Positions 7,450-15,604 of a DNA stretch of 64,000 nt are shown here, piece after piece. Below the pieces are notes generated by a model that was not told the DNA's origin, did not search any database, and was given only the letters and a program-made list of their open reading frames with translations. Position 1 is the stretch's first letter. Each line of letters begins with the position of its first letter. The DNA comes from Candidatus Borkfalkia avistercoris (GTDB taxonomy: Bacteria; Bacillota; Clostridia; Christensenellales; Borkfalkiaceae): assembly GCA_019115995.1 (NCBI GenBank), contig DXCL01000009.1, positions 1 to 64,000 on the forward strand, written 5' to 3'. The translations under genes and the position numbers were made by a program.

Positions 7450-8619
7450 TCAAAAATTTTCCCTGATATACTTTTCGATGCGCGAAGTCGCCTTGTCGAG
7501 ATTCGCCATGCTCGTCGCATAAGAACAGCGGACGTGATGCCTGCCCGCGTCGCCGAACGCGTCGCCGGGCACGACCGCCACCTTCCCCGCGCGCAAAAGT
7601 CCGTTCGCAAACGCCTCGCCTGTCACACCGAGCTTTTCCGTCGAGGGAAAAACATAGAAAGCGCCGCGCGGCTCAAAACAGGGCATATTGACGGCGTTGA
7701 AAAAATCAACCATGAAACGGCGGCGTTTGTTGTATTCCGCGCGCATCTCTTCCACCGAAGAAAAATTATCGGCAAACCCGTCGCGCAGTCCTTCGAGCGC
7801 CGCATACTGCGAAGCCGTGGGCGCGCACATGATCACATACTGATGGATCTTAAAGAGCGCGTCGTCAATCTCGGGGGGCGCACTGACGAATCCGACCCTC
7901 CAGCCGGTCATGGCAAACGCCTTCGAAAAGCCGTTGATGACCACCGTTCTCTCCTTCATGCCGGGCAAAGACGCGATCGAAACGTGTTTTCCGCCGTAAG
8001 TCAGTTCCGCATAGATCTCGTCCGAAATGACGAGAAGATCGTGCTTTTCGATGACGGGCGCGATCGCTTCCAGCTCCGCGCGCGTCATGATGCCTCCCGT
8101 CGGATTATTCGGATAAGGCAGGATGATCGCCTTTGTGCGGGGCGTGATCGCCTTTTCCAGCATTTCGGGCGTGACGATAAAACCGTTCTCCTTCACACAG
8201 CGGAGCGAAACGGGCGTTCCTCCCGCAAGATACACCCCCGGCATATAGGAAACGTAGCTGGGTTCGGGTATGAGGATCTCGTCGCCCGCGTCGCAGACGG
8301 CGCGGAGAGCAAGGTCTATCCCCTCGCTCGCCCCCACCGTGACGATGATGTGTTCGGCGGGGCAGTCCAATCCGAACCGCTCGCCCATATAGCGGGAGAT
8401 TGCCTCGCGGAGAGCGGGGAGCCCCCTGTTGCCCGTATATTGCGTATATCCGCGCTGAATGCTCTTGATCGCCGCGTTGCGGATATTCCACGGCGTGATA
8501 AAATCGGGCTCGCCCACACCGAGAGAGATCGCGTCTTTCATTTCCGAAACGATGTCGAAAAATTTACGTATCCCGCTGGGTTTGAGCTTTTCCGCCCTTT
8601 CGTTTACGAATTTCCTCAT
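7450..8619 (-). CDS. Class I/II aminotransferase (AspC/PatA group)
   Basis: 389 residues of PLP fold-type I. GVGEPDF lies near residue 36, LPYPNNPTGG near 170, SDEIYAEL near 201 and NGFSKAFAMTGWRVG near 232, holding the Schiff-base lysine. Such enzymes transaminate aspartate, aromatic amino acids or related substrates. The gene overlaps the preceding Lrp-type regulator by ATGA, implying co-transcription and local control by amino-acid supply. The window's his operon lacks hisC; this enzyme is one candidate to fill that step, but nothing in its sequence proves it. Confidence 0.88.
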   Translation of the reverse strand: MRKFVNERAEKLKPSGIRKFFDIVSEMKDAISLGVGEPDFITPWNIRNAAIKSIQRGYTQYTGNRGLPALREAISRYMGERFGLDCPAEHIIVTVGASEGIDLALRAVCDAGDEILIPEPSYVSYMPGVYLAGGTPVSLRCVKENGFIVTPEMLEKAITPRTKAIILPYPNNPTGGIMTRAELEAIAPVIEKHDLLVISDEIYAELTYGGKHVSIASLPGMKERTVVINGFSKAFAMTGWRVGFVSAPPEIDDALFKIHQYVIMCAPTASQYAALEGLRDGFADNFSSVEEMRAEYNKRRRFMVDFFNAVNMPCFEPRGAFYVFPSTEKLGVTGEAFANGLLRAGKVAVVPGDAFGDAGRHHVRCSYATSMANLDKATSRIEKYIRENF

Positions 8620-9110
8620 GGCTGTACCGACAATCTCATCCCGTTCTCGTCTTTCGAATCTGCTACCGTGCCTTCGATCTTATACTTTTTGAGAATGAAG
8701 TGCGTCGCCGTGGACAGCACCTCGTCGAGCGTGGAAAGCCGCTCGGTAACAAAGCGCGCGACCTCGCGCAGAGACTTCCCTTCTATAAATACGGCAAGAT
8801 CGAACCCGCCGCTCATAAGATAGCAGCTCTTGACCTCTTCGAAGCGGTATATCTCCTCTGCGATGGCGTCGAAGCCGTTGGTCTTTTGCGGGGTCACCTT
8901 GACCTCGATGAGCGCCTGCACCGTCTCATCGGAGAGGCGTTCTCCGTTTACGATGGCGGTATATTTTACGATAATGCCCGACTCTTCCATACGGGAGATC
9001 GCTTCGCAGACCTCTTTTTCCGTTTTTTCGAGCATGAGCGCGATCTTGGCGGGGGTATAGCGGCAGTCCTCTTCCAAAATTTTCAGAATATCCGTTTCCA
9101 GCTTTTTCAT
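8616..9110 (-). CDS. Lrp/AsnC-family transcriptional regulator
   Basis: 164 residues. An N-terminal helix-turn-helix (residues 1-55, with YTPAKIALMLEKTEKEV) precedes a RAM/AsnC ligand-binding domain (about 70-145, with VKVTPQKTNGFDAIAEE and GGFDLAVFIEG). The family senses amino acids and binds DNA as octamers or dimers. The ATG at 9110 follows AAGGAG at 7-nt spacing. The promoter spacer is a perfect palindrome, suggesting autoregulation. Confidence 0.9.
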   Translation of the reverse strand: MKKLETDILKILEEDCRYTPAKIALMLEKTEKEVCEAISRMEESGIIVKYTAIVNGERLSDETVQALIEVKVTPQKTNGFDAIAEEIYRFEEVKSCYLMSGGFDLAVFIEGKSLREVARFVTERLSTLDEVLSTATHFILKKYKIEGTVADSKDENGMRLSVQP

Positions 9111-9135
9111 ACAAACTCCTTTTCGCCTTTTAAAC

Positions 9136-9164
9136 AGTATATATTTTCGCGGAAAATATGTCAA
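9136..9164 (-). promoter_or_regulatory. Promoter of the lrp-like gene with a palindromic spacer
   Basis: Minus-strand TTGACA, a 17-bp spacer and TATACT. The whole spacer (9142-9158) is the palindrome TATTTTC-CGC-GAAAATA, matching the AT-rich dyads bound by Lrp/AsnC proteins. The regulator probably represses itself here. Confidence 0.7.
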
Positions 9165-9203
9165 TTATATTTGGGTTTTTAAAGGAAGTTAGTTCGATTA
9201 TAA

Positions 9204-9232
9204 TTTACTTTTTTGAAAATTTCAAGTATAAT
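9204..9232 (+). promoter_or_regulatory. Promoter of the small gene at 9273
   Basis: TTTACT, a 17-bp spacer and TATAAT. Confidence 0.6.
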
Positions 9233-9272
9233 CAATAAAAACTTATGCAAAAACCGAAAGGAGGCGGAGGCT

Positions 9273-9533
9273 TTGACGAAAATTTGGGCAAAGACGATAA
9301 AAGACGGAAAAATCCAAAGGCAACTGGTATACGAAAACGAAGAAAAGCTCACCTATTCCCATTTTTTGGACTATCTTTTCGACATCTGCCACGAGATGGA
9401 CATTGCCACGCCCGTTCTGCTGAAAACGCATATCTTCAACTTTGCAAAATTCAACCACGTGCGCTTTCTTCCGCGCGACTTCGTGGAAGGCGTCGACTTC
9501 GACTATCTGCTTTTGGAAAACATCGTCGTATGA
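9273..9533 (+). CDS. Small conserved-type protein of unknown function
   Basis: 86 residues starting at a TTG behind a strong GGAGG; upstream ATG codons have no ribosome-binding site. The protein is soluble, mixed alpha/beta, with an aromatic middle (FLDYLFDICHEMDIATPVLL) and an acidic C-terminus. I know similar short proteins from Clostridia but not their function. It has its own promoter, and queT follows with another promoter. Confidence 0.65.
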   Translation: MTKIWAKTIKDGKIQRQLVYENEEKLTYSHFLDYLFDICHEMDIATPVLLKTHIFNFAKFNHVRFLPRDFVEGVDFDYLLLENIVV

Positions 9534-9582
9534 ACTTTCCGCCCCCCGCAAACGTTCGGCGGTGTGCGCCATGCAAAATCGT

Positions 9583-9611
9583 TTGACAGAAAGCGCTTTT
9601 TCTGCTAATAT
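9583..9611 (+). promoter_or_regulatory. Promoter of queT
   Basis: TTGACA, a 17-bp spacer and TAATAT. The predicted start near 9617 coincides with the 5' edge of the riboswitch. Confidence 0.75.
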
Positions 9612-9617
9612 ATCGTG

Positions 9618-9659
9618 CGGTAGGTTTTCGGAAAACACTACCTAAAAACAACCGAGGTA
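9618..9659 (+). promoter_or_regulatory. preQ1-I riboswitch (translational type)
   Basis: P1 is GGTAG (9619-9623) paired with CTACC (9638-9642). The loop contains CGG, and the A-rich tail TAAAAACAACCGAGG can form the H-type pseudoknot by pairing CGG with CCG. The tail's GAGG is the ribosome-binding site of queT, so ligand binding would hide it. The small size and the downstream queuosine-precursor transporter fit class I preQ1 aptamers. Confidence 0.85.
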
Positions 9660-9667
9660 ACTGAATA

Positions 9668-10258
9668 ATGAAAAGATCCAACACGAAAGTGCTGTGCAGG
9701 GCGGGCATCATCGCCGCGCTGTACGTCGTACTCACCTGGCCGCTCGGCTCGCTCGCATTCGGGACGATGGGATTCCAGATCCGCCCCGCAGAAGCGCTGA
9801 CCATGCTTCCCTTGTTTTATCCGGAAGCGATCCCCGCACTGTATGTGGGCTGCCTGATCGCGAACATCATCACGGGCAACGCGTGGGACATCGGGCTCGG
9901 CAGCCTGTGCTCGCTCGTTGCGGCGGCGCTCACTTTTGTTACGGGCAAATTCATCAAAAACACGCCCGTAAAACTCGTTTTGGGCGGCGTCTTTCCCGTG
10001 CTCGTAAACGCGTTCGTCATTCCGCTCGTGCTTATTTTGGGAGGCAGCGCATACGCGGGCTACTGGTTCATGTTCGCTTCTCTGGCGCTCACGCAGTCGG
10101 TATGGGTGTACGCGCTCGGCGTGCCGCTGTATTTCGGCATCAGGGCGCTGCGCGCGAAGGGCATAAGCGCTTTCTGCGACAACGTGACGGGCGAACGGCT
10201 TACAAAAGACGAGAGCGCCCGCAGCACGCAAAACCGCGCCGATCGGGCAGCGAAATAA
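9668..10258 (+). CDS. queT: QueT-family queuosine precursor transporter
   Basis: 196 residues with five to six hydrophobic helices, opening with IIAALYVVLTWPLGSLAFG and IRPAEALTMLPLF, typical of the QueT substrate-specificity (S) component of ECF transporters. It imports preQ1 or related 7-deazaguanines for tRNA modification, using a shared ECF module encoded elsewhere. The preQ1 riboswitch directly upstream supports the assignment. The last ~30 residues are a charged cytoplasmic tail. A strong terminator follows. Confidence 0.92.
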   Translation: MKRSNTKVLCRAGIIAALYVVLTWPLGSLAFGTMGFQIRPAEALTMLPLFYPEAIPALYVGCLIANIITGNAWDIGLGSLCSLVAAALTFVTGKFIKNTPVKLVLGGVFPVLVNAFVIPLVLILGGSAYAGYWFMFASLALTQSVWVYALGVPLYFGIRALRAKGISAFCDNVTGERLTKDESARSTQNRADRAAK

Positions 10259-10270
10259 AAAATTTATAAC

Positions 10271-10311
10271 AAACGGGCGTCTCCGCTTTCCGAAGAGACG
10301 CCCGTTTTATT
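10271..10311 (+). terminator. Intrinsic terminator of queT
   Basis: A 13-bp stem (AACGGGCGTCTC and its complement) with an 11-nt loop is followed by TTTTATTTTA. Confidence 0.9.
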
Positions 10312-10331
10312 TTATGCGATATAGTTTTTTG

Positions 10332-11150
10332 TTACCAGACCTGTATGATCCACCAATTTTTGGAGATCCCGAACCCGAGCATAAGAACGAGCATGATCAG
10401 CCAGTCGATCACGACGGGCACGCCCAGGCCTATATCGATGCCGAGGAGCACCTTATCCGGAATTTTATCCAGCTTTTTCATGAGCGGCTCGAAAATAAAG
10501 CGCATAAACAGCATGACGCCCACCGAAAGCCCGAGCGCCGTAGGTATGCTCGTATACTTCGTAAAGCTCAGGGGGATACCCGTATAATCCCACAGGACTA
10601 TGCCGGACACCCATTCGACGAACGTGCCGAAGAGTATCTCTCCGAAAAACACGCCCGCAAACAAGATGAGCCAGTACAGAAAATATTTTGCCGTGACGGA
10701 AAGTTTGCTGTTCTTTTTAAACAGCTTCCAGCCGAAAAAGCGCATTTCGCGCGGCGTGCCGACCACCACGTACAGCGCGAACACCGCGATGCCGTAGGCA
10801 AACAAAAACGGCAGGAACTGCCTGCGGCTGTTGATCACGCCCGCACGGAAAAGGCGGAAAATATTTTCCACCACAAAACCGATAAAAGACATGATGATGC
10901 ACATCAGCATGAGCGTGAGGAACCTGTAACGAAAGATCTTCCACCCGAAGATCCCCTTTTTCTTTACAGGCTCCGCCGCTTCCCGTTCCGCCGCGTCATC
11001 TGTCTGCGAGGTCTTCGGTTCGTCCGCGGGTTCCGCCGTGCAGAGCGTTGCGTTTTCCTCGCGCTCGGGCTCCGACTGCGTTGAAGGCGGCGCGTTCTCC
11101 TCTTCGGGCTGAACGCCCGAAGAAATTTTGTTCTTCCTATGCTTCCCCAT
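10332..11150 (-). CDS. Membrane protein of the putative ABC-transporter type IV family (CmpB-like)
   Basis: 272 residues starting at the ATG at 11150 behind AGAGG. The first ~85 residues are hydrophilic and Glu/Pro/Ser-rich. Five or six transmembrane segments follow, with the family-like stretch GVINSRRQFLPFLFAYGIA between helices. The family is annotated as 'putative ABC-transporter type IV', but a transport role is not demonstrated. No ATPase gene is nearby. It lies alone, converging on queT. Confidence 0.65.
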   Translation of the reverse strand: MGKHRKNKISSGVQPEEENAPPSTQSEPEREENATLCTAEPADEPKTSQTDDAAEREAAEPVKKKGIFGWKIFRYRFLTLMLMCIIMSFIGFVVENIFRLFRAGVINSRRQFLPFLFAYGIAVFALYVVVGTPREMRFFGWKLFKKNSKLSVTAKYFLYWLILFAGVFFGEILFGTFVEWVSGIVLWDYTGIPLSFTKYTSIPTALGLSVGVMLFMRFIFEPLMKKLDKIPDKVLLGIDIGLGVPVVIDWLIMLVLMLGFGISKNWWIIQVW

Positions 11151-11255
11151 ACGTCCTCTGTTTGTCAAAAACTCCGTATTATTATACCACATAGAAAAAA
11201 ATAATCCAGCAAAAACGCACAAAAACGACGAATATTAACAAAAAATTCACAAACT

Positions 11256-12485
11256 CTACTCAAAAAACAGCGAACGGGCAGCAGATCTGCGGCACTTTCG
11301 CATGGCAAAGAGCGCGACCGCGCAAAGAAGCGGCGCGGCGGAAAGCAGAAAAAAGGAAGACCGCAGCCCCGCCTCGCCCGAAAGCGCGCCCGCCAGTGCG
11401 GGGAGCGCCGCCGCGCCGAGATCGGAAGCCACGGCAAGCGAAGCGAGCATTCTTCCGCCTCCCGGCAGGTTTTCGGAGGCGACGGTCATCACGCCCGGGG
11501 AAAGCCAGCCCACGAACAGCCCGCACGCCGCCGCGAACGCGAAAGACGCGCCGCCGCCCAGTCCTCCCGCGCCGAGAAAACAGACAAAGACCGCCAACGC
11601 GGAAAAAAACAAAGCGGAACGCGAGGCTTTTTTGCGGCTTCCCAACCGCACGTAAAACAACCCGCCCAAACCTAAACAAACGGCAAACGCAGCCGCGCCG
11701 AAAAATTCCCCCACGTACCCGCCGCCTCCCGCCGTTTCGGAAAAAAGGGTGCTCACCCACTGGTTCATGCAGACCTCAGAGCCGTACCCGAAAAAAATCG
11801 CGGCGAGCGCAAAAACGTAAAACGCTCCGAATCCCCTTTTCCCGCGCGGCGGCAAGCCGCTCCCTTCGGCAAAAAAGGAATGCTCTTTTTTTACGGGGTT
11901 CTCCTCCGGCATATCCGCACCCGAAAGAAGAGCAACTGCCGAAAGCGGTACGAACGCGAGAACAAACATCGCGTAATGCCAGCTTTCCGTTCCGAACAGG
12001 GCGATGCAGCCAAACAGCAGGAGCGCAAGCCCCGCCTGTGCCCATGCGTACGCAGTATGTAAAAAACAGATGGTTACGGGCGTGCCCTCGGGCAGACGGT
12101 CGGCAACGGCGTTGAGCACAACTTCGAGCATGCCGCCCGCAAAGGCAAAAACGGCGGTCGCGCCCGCAATGCCTCCGTACAGAGCCTTGCCCGAAAAAAT
12201 GAAAGGCACCCCGCCGTAAAAGAGAAGCCCCGCGCAGCTTACGGCGGCGGCAAAGACCGCAAGCTTTTTATGTGAAAACCTGCCGATGAAAAACATCAAA
12301 AACACGTCCGCCAGCATCTGCGCCGCAAAATTGATCGCCGTAAGAAGCCCCAGTTGGGCAAACGTAAAGCCGTACAGATCGGCGAGCGGCACGAAAAGGA
12401 GCGCCGTAACGTTCGTGATGACCGCCTGATTGAAAACGCCCGCGAGACAGGCGGAAAGCGTTTTGCCGTATCTTCTTTTGTCCAT
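11256..12485 (-). CDS. Major facilitator superfamily transporter
   Basis: 409 residues with about twelve predicted transmembrane helices in two six-helix halves. A basic loop (GRFSHKKLAVF) after helix 2 matches the MFS signature region. The composition resembles the FucP/sugar-type or YfkF-like branch rather than drug exporters. The substrate is unknown. The gene appears to stand alone; the 138-bp gap to its right holds the divergent promoter of the next gene. Confidence 0.85.
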   Translation of the reverse strand: MDKRRYGKTLSACLAGVFNQAVITNVTALLFVPLADLYGFTFAQLGLLTAINFAAQMLADVFLMFFIGRFSHKKLAVFAAAVSCAGLLFYGGVPFIFSGKALYGGIAGATAVFAFAGGMLEVVLNAVADRLPEGTPVTICFLHTAYAWAQAGLALLLFGCIALFGTESWHYAMFVLAFVPLSAVALLSGADMPEENPVKKEHSFFAEGSGLPPRGKRGFGAFYVFALAAIFFGYGSEVCMNQWVSTLFSETAGGGGYVGEFFGAAAFAVCLGLGGLFYVRLGSRKKASRSALFFSALAVFVCFLGAGGLGGGASFAFAAACGLFVGWLSPGVMTVASENLPGGGRMLASLAVASDLGAAALPALAGALSGEAGLRSSFFLLSAAPLLCAVALFAMRKCRRSAARSLFFE

Positions 12486-12565
12486 TTTCTTTCTCCGCCG
12501 TAAAATGCTTTCTAAACTATTCTATGCCGAAAAACGGACATCGGTCACTTTTTTTTCTGATAATG

Positions 12566-12594
12566 TTGACTTTTACCCCCCCCCATGATATAAT
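12566..12594 (+). promoter_or_regulatory. Promoter with a C9 tract in its spacer
   Basis: TTGACT and TATAAT are separated by exactly 17 bp, nine of which (12576-12584) are consecutive C. Loss or gain of a C would change the spacing from the optimum, the classical arrangement of promoters switched by slipped-strand mispairing. Confidence 0.8.
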
Positions 12595-12623
12595 ATTGTT
12601 GACCTTATAAGGAGGGGTAAAAA

Positions 12624-13727
12624 ATGAAAAAGATGATTCTGGCGGCGCTTGCCGCCTGCATGTGCGTATGCCTCTGCTTCGGCATTTTTGCTGCGTGTGA
12701 CGACAGAAGCGGAAACGGCGAGCAGCCAGCGGAGTATACGATTACAGCAAACAACGGAACGGGATACACGGTAGACGCGCCCGCCTCGGCAAAGGAGGGC
12801 GATACGGTGACCGTGACCGTTGCCGTTACGAATGAAGATACTTACGTTACGGGCGTAACGTACAACGGAGACGAATGTACTGAGGCGGACGGCAAATACA
12901 CCTTTACGATGCCCGCCGAAAACGTTACGATCGCCGTGCAGACGGGTACCTACGAAGAAGTCCTGTCGGACGGGAACGATTTGCTGAATGCAAACAATGT
13001 GTATAACATTGCACAAAACGGCTCCTATTCGCCCCGCGTAGGCACCGATACGGAAAACGTATGGAAAATTTTGGCAGATCTTTCCTGGGGAAATACCACT
13101 GCGTTCAGCCGCTATTCGGGCGTTACGTCGTCGAATCAGAGCGTGATACCGGACAATGCCGTTACGATCGTAGAACTAGACGGACATGACTTCGGGCAAG
13201 GTTCCTCTGCCAGCAATCTTATTCTTGCGGCAGACATCTGCATCGATACGACAAAAATCTCTGTCGGAACAACGTGGCTGACCATAGAGCTCGACAGCGA
13301 AAATACTTCTTCCAACTGCACTTTTGTCGTAAAAGTTACTGTCTTTCCCTACGGCGAAGTACCCGTTGCGACAGAACAGAAAACCTTGGTGATAGACGTT
13401 TCCGCACTCAACGCGAGCGAGGGCGATTACTACACGATGCGGTTTTGGGACAATAACTACATCGACGGCGGCACGGCGAAAGAATTTTTCGATGTTACCG
13501 CACAGGTTTCGGAAGATGATACGGTTTCCTTTGTTTTCAACTATGCCCTGCTTCATAAATATAAAATTGCCATGACTCCCGGGCAGGAATATGACTATCA
13601 GCAGACCGTATCCATCGGAGATAAAACAAGCGGAACAGGAACCGATACCCTTTACAACGGCAAAACCAGTGCGGGACTTATGTTCTGGACGGACGATATA
13701 ATAGAACTTGAAGCGCTTGCCGGCTGA
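12624..13727 (+). CDS. Surface lipoprotein with an InlB-type repeat domain
   Basis: 367 residues. The signal peptide ends in the lipobox IFAAC (Cys25). Residues ~37-105 form one divergent InlB B-repeat-like unit (YTITANNGTGYTV ... YTFTMPAENVTIAV), common in Clostridia cell-surface proteins. The remaining ~260 residues are rich in beta-strand-forming Thr/Val/Asp and resemble a carbohydrate-binding-like beta-sandwich, which I cannot name. The ATG follows GGAGGGG. A promoter with a C9 spacer and a terminator bracket it, so it is monocistronic. Confidence 0.8.
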   Translation: MKKMILAALAACMCVCLCFGIFAACDDRSGNGEQPAEYTITANNGTGYTVDAPASAKEGDTVTVTVAVTNEDTYVTGVTYNGDECTEADGKYTFTMPAENVTIAVQTGTYEEVLSDGNDLLNANNVYNIAQNGSYSPRVGTDTENVWKILADLSWGNTTAFSRYSGVTSSNQSVIPDNAVTIVELDGHDFGQGSSASNLILAADICIDTTKISVGTTWLTIELDSENTSSNCTFVVKVTVFPYGEVPVATEQKTLVIDVSALNASEGDYYTMRFWDNNYIDGGTAKEFFDVTAQVSEDDTVSFVFNYALLHKYKIAMTPGQEYDYQQTVSIGDKTSGTGTDTLYNGKTSAGLMFWTDDIIELEALAG

Positions 13728-13748
13728 TCGGCATTGATTTTCAGATTT

Positions 13749-13779
13749 CCGCCGCATATCTGTGCGGCGGATATTTTTT
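13749..13779 (+). terminator. Intrinsic terminator of the lipoprotein gene
   Basis: CCGCCGCA/TGCGGCGG hairpin followed by ATATTTTTTC. Confidence 0.85.
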
Positions 13780-13807
13780 CTGTTTTTTCCGCGCTTTTGC
13801 ATTCGGC

Positions 13808-13836
13808 TTGACTTATATGAAAAATTCTGCTACTAT
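13808..13836 (+). promoter_or_regulatory. Promoter of the TrmH-like gene
   Basis: TTGACT, a 17-bp spacer and TACTAT. The first base of the ATG at 13843 lies 7 bp after the -10, at the expected transcription start. Confidence 0.65.
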
Positions 13837-13842
13837 TTGCCT

Positions 13843-14688
13843 ATGGAAACGATAGAACAAGTGATCAATTCGCACAATTTTCTCGCGATCGGCGAGCAAA
13901 ACCCAAAAATAAAGCAGATCAAGGGCATACTGTCCAATACTAAACCCAATCCGCACAAGCTGTTTGTGGCGGAAGGGATCTGGCTTTTGAAAATGTGCGA
14001 GCAGTTCAAAACGCATATAGATTCGCTCATTCTGTGCCCCGAGCATATACGCACGAGCGAAGCGGCGGCTCTCGCCGAAAAGATCGCCGCGCGCGCGGAA
14101 AACCTGTACACAGTTTCGGCGAAAACTTACGAAAAACTTTCCGAACGCGACCGCCCCGATGGGCTGATGGCGCTCGCCGCGCTCCCCTCCTACGATCTTT
14201 CCGCATTCGCCCCGCCCGAAAAGGCGGTCGTTCTGATTTTGGACGGCATCGAGATCCCCGGGAACGTAGGCACCATGCTGCGCATGGCGGACGGCGCGGG
14301 GCTGGACAGCGTTTTTATCTGCAACCGAAAGGCGCGGCTCACGCACCCCAAGCTCATCAAAGGGAGCCAGGGAGCGATCCTCTCCGTGCCCGTTTACGAA
14401 TTTGAAAGCGTTGCCGCCTGCCGCGCGTGGCTCAAAATGCACGGTTTTACCGTATATCTTGCGGATACCCGCGCGGACAAATATTATTTTGAAGAGCCTT
14501 TCGGCGTAAAAACTGCGCTCGTGATGGGCAGCGAACGCTACGGCATCACCCGCGAATGGTACGACGGCGAATATAAAATGATCGCGATCCCCATGCTCGG
14601 CAAGTGCGATTCGCTCAACGTGGGCGTCGCGGCGACCGTTTTATGCTACGACGCGAGCATAAAAAATAAGTTCCGCTCGGAAAAATGA
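13843..14688 (+). CDS. TrmH/SpoU-family RNA 2'-O-methyltransferase
   Basis: 281 residues. An N-terminal substrate-binding part (NPKIKQIKGI ... LFVAEGIWLL) is followed by the SPOUT domain with motif 1 GNVGTMLRMADGAG, motif 2 ALVMGSERYGI and motif 3 IPMLGKCDSLNVGVAATVL. It transfers a methyl group from SAM to a ribose in rRNA or tRNA; the exact site is unknown. The ATG has no Shine-Dalgarno and coincides with the predicted transcription start, so the mRNA may be leaderless. The next gene begins 17 bp downstream. Confidence 0.9.
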   Translation: METIEQVINSHNFLAIGEQNPKIKQIKGILSNTKPNPHKLFVAEGIWLLKMCEQFKTHIDSLILCPEHIRTSEAAALAEKIAARAENLYTVSAKTYEKLSERDRPDGLMALAALPSYDLSAFAPPEKAVVLILDGIEIPGNVGTMLRMADGAGLDSVFICNRKARLTHPKLIKGSQGAILSVPVYEFESVAACRAWLKMHGFTVYLADTRADKYYFEEPFGVKTALVMGSERYGITREWYDGEYKMIAIPMLGKCDSLNVGVAATVLCYDASIKNKFRSEK

Positions 14689-14704
14689 TCGCAAGGCAGC
14701 GCAT

Positions 14705-15604
14705 ATGTTCATACAGAGCATCAAAAACTATTTTAAGAATCTGCAATATTTTTTCACTCCGCTCGGCGCATTGGCGCTCGGCATCGTTTTCGGGCTGTCT
14801 GTTCTGATACCCGGAACGGCGGCGGCGCTATCCGCTCTTACGGACGACGTACGGATGATCCTCGACGGCGCGAGTATAGATTTGGAAGCGCTCAAAAACA
14901 GTTTTCTCGCCTCCGTGCGCGAGCTCGATTGGAGTGAACCCATAGCGGCGCTCGGCACCGCGCTCAGCCAAGACTGGCTTTCACGCACGCTGAACGGCTG
15001 TCTGAACGCGCTGCTCGGCGATACGCAGGAATACGCCGCCCGAATAGATGAGGCGATCGCGATTTTCTGCGGCAAAGTGGCAGTATACGCGCTCGTTCTT
15101 GCATTTTTTGCCGCGCTGGGGTTTGCCGGCGGGTTCATCTTTACAAAAAAGCTCGTGCGGAAAAATATCGCAAAAGCCGCTTTTTGGAAACGGCTGGTCG
15201 CGGGCGCCGTCGACCTCATTTTTACGTTTGTCCTTGCGGCGCTCTGTGCATGGGCGATCTCCATGCGGGGCGCACTTGCGCTCGTGGCGGCCGCGGCGCT
15301 TCTTCTGCTGATCGGAACGGTCTCGCTTTTTGAAGCTTACTTAATACACGCGAAAAAGCGGATCCCTCTCGCGGAAATCGTCAACGTCAAAAATATCGCC
15401 CTGCTGTTTTTGGGCGATATAGCGATCTTCCTTTTGGCGCTTGCCTTTACCGTTCTTCTTACCGCGCTCACGAATTCTGCGGTGGGCATTTTTATCGGCA
15501 TGGCTTTTTTTGAGATCGCGATCATTGTGATCGGTTTGAACGCCGAAGCATATGTAAAGAGCCGCGCACAAAACGCGCCCTCTCTCCCGTTGCTCGACAA
15601 ATAA
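14705..15604 (+). CDS. Polytopic membrane protein of unknown function
   Basis: 299 residues with about six hydrophobic helices: one near 20-40, an extracytoplasmic Leu/Asp-rich segment at 45-110, then helices near 125-150, 165-190, 195-215, 230-255 and 260-285. No known family is recognised. It begins 17 bp after the methyltransferase gene and is probably co-transcribed. The integrase reading frame of the adjacent element runs antisense over its last 264 bp. Confidence 0.65.
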   Translation: MFIQSIKNYFKNLQYFFTPLGALALGIVFGLSVLIPGTAAALSALTDDVRMILDGASIDLEALKNSFLASVRELDWSEPIAALGTALSQDWLSRTLNGCLNALLGDTQEYAARIDEAIAIFCGKVAVYALVLAFFAALGFAGGFIFTKKLVRKNIAKAAFWKRLVAGAVDLIFTFVLAALCAWAISMRGALALVAAAALLLLIGTVSLFEAYLIHAKKRIPLAEIVNVKNIALLFLGDIAIFLLALAFTVLLTALTNSAVGIFIGMAFFEIAIIVIGLNAEAYVKSRAQNAPSLPLLDK

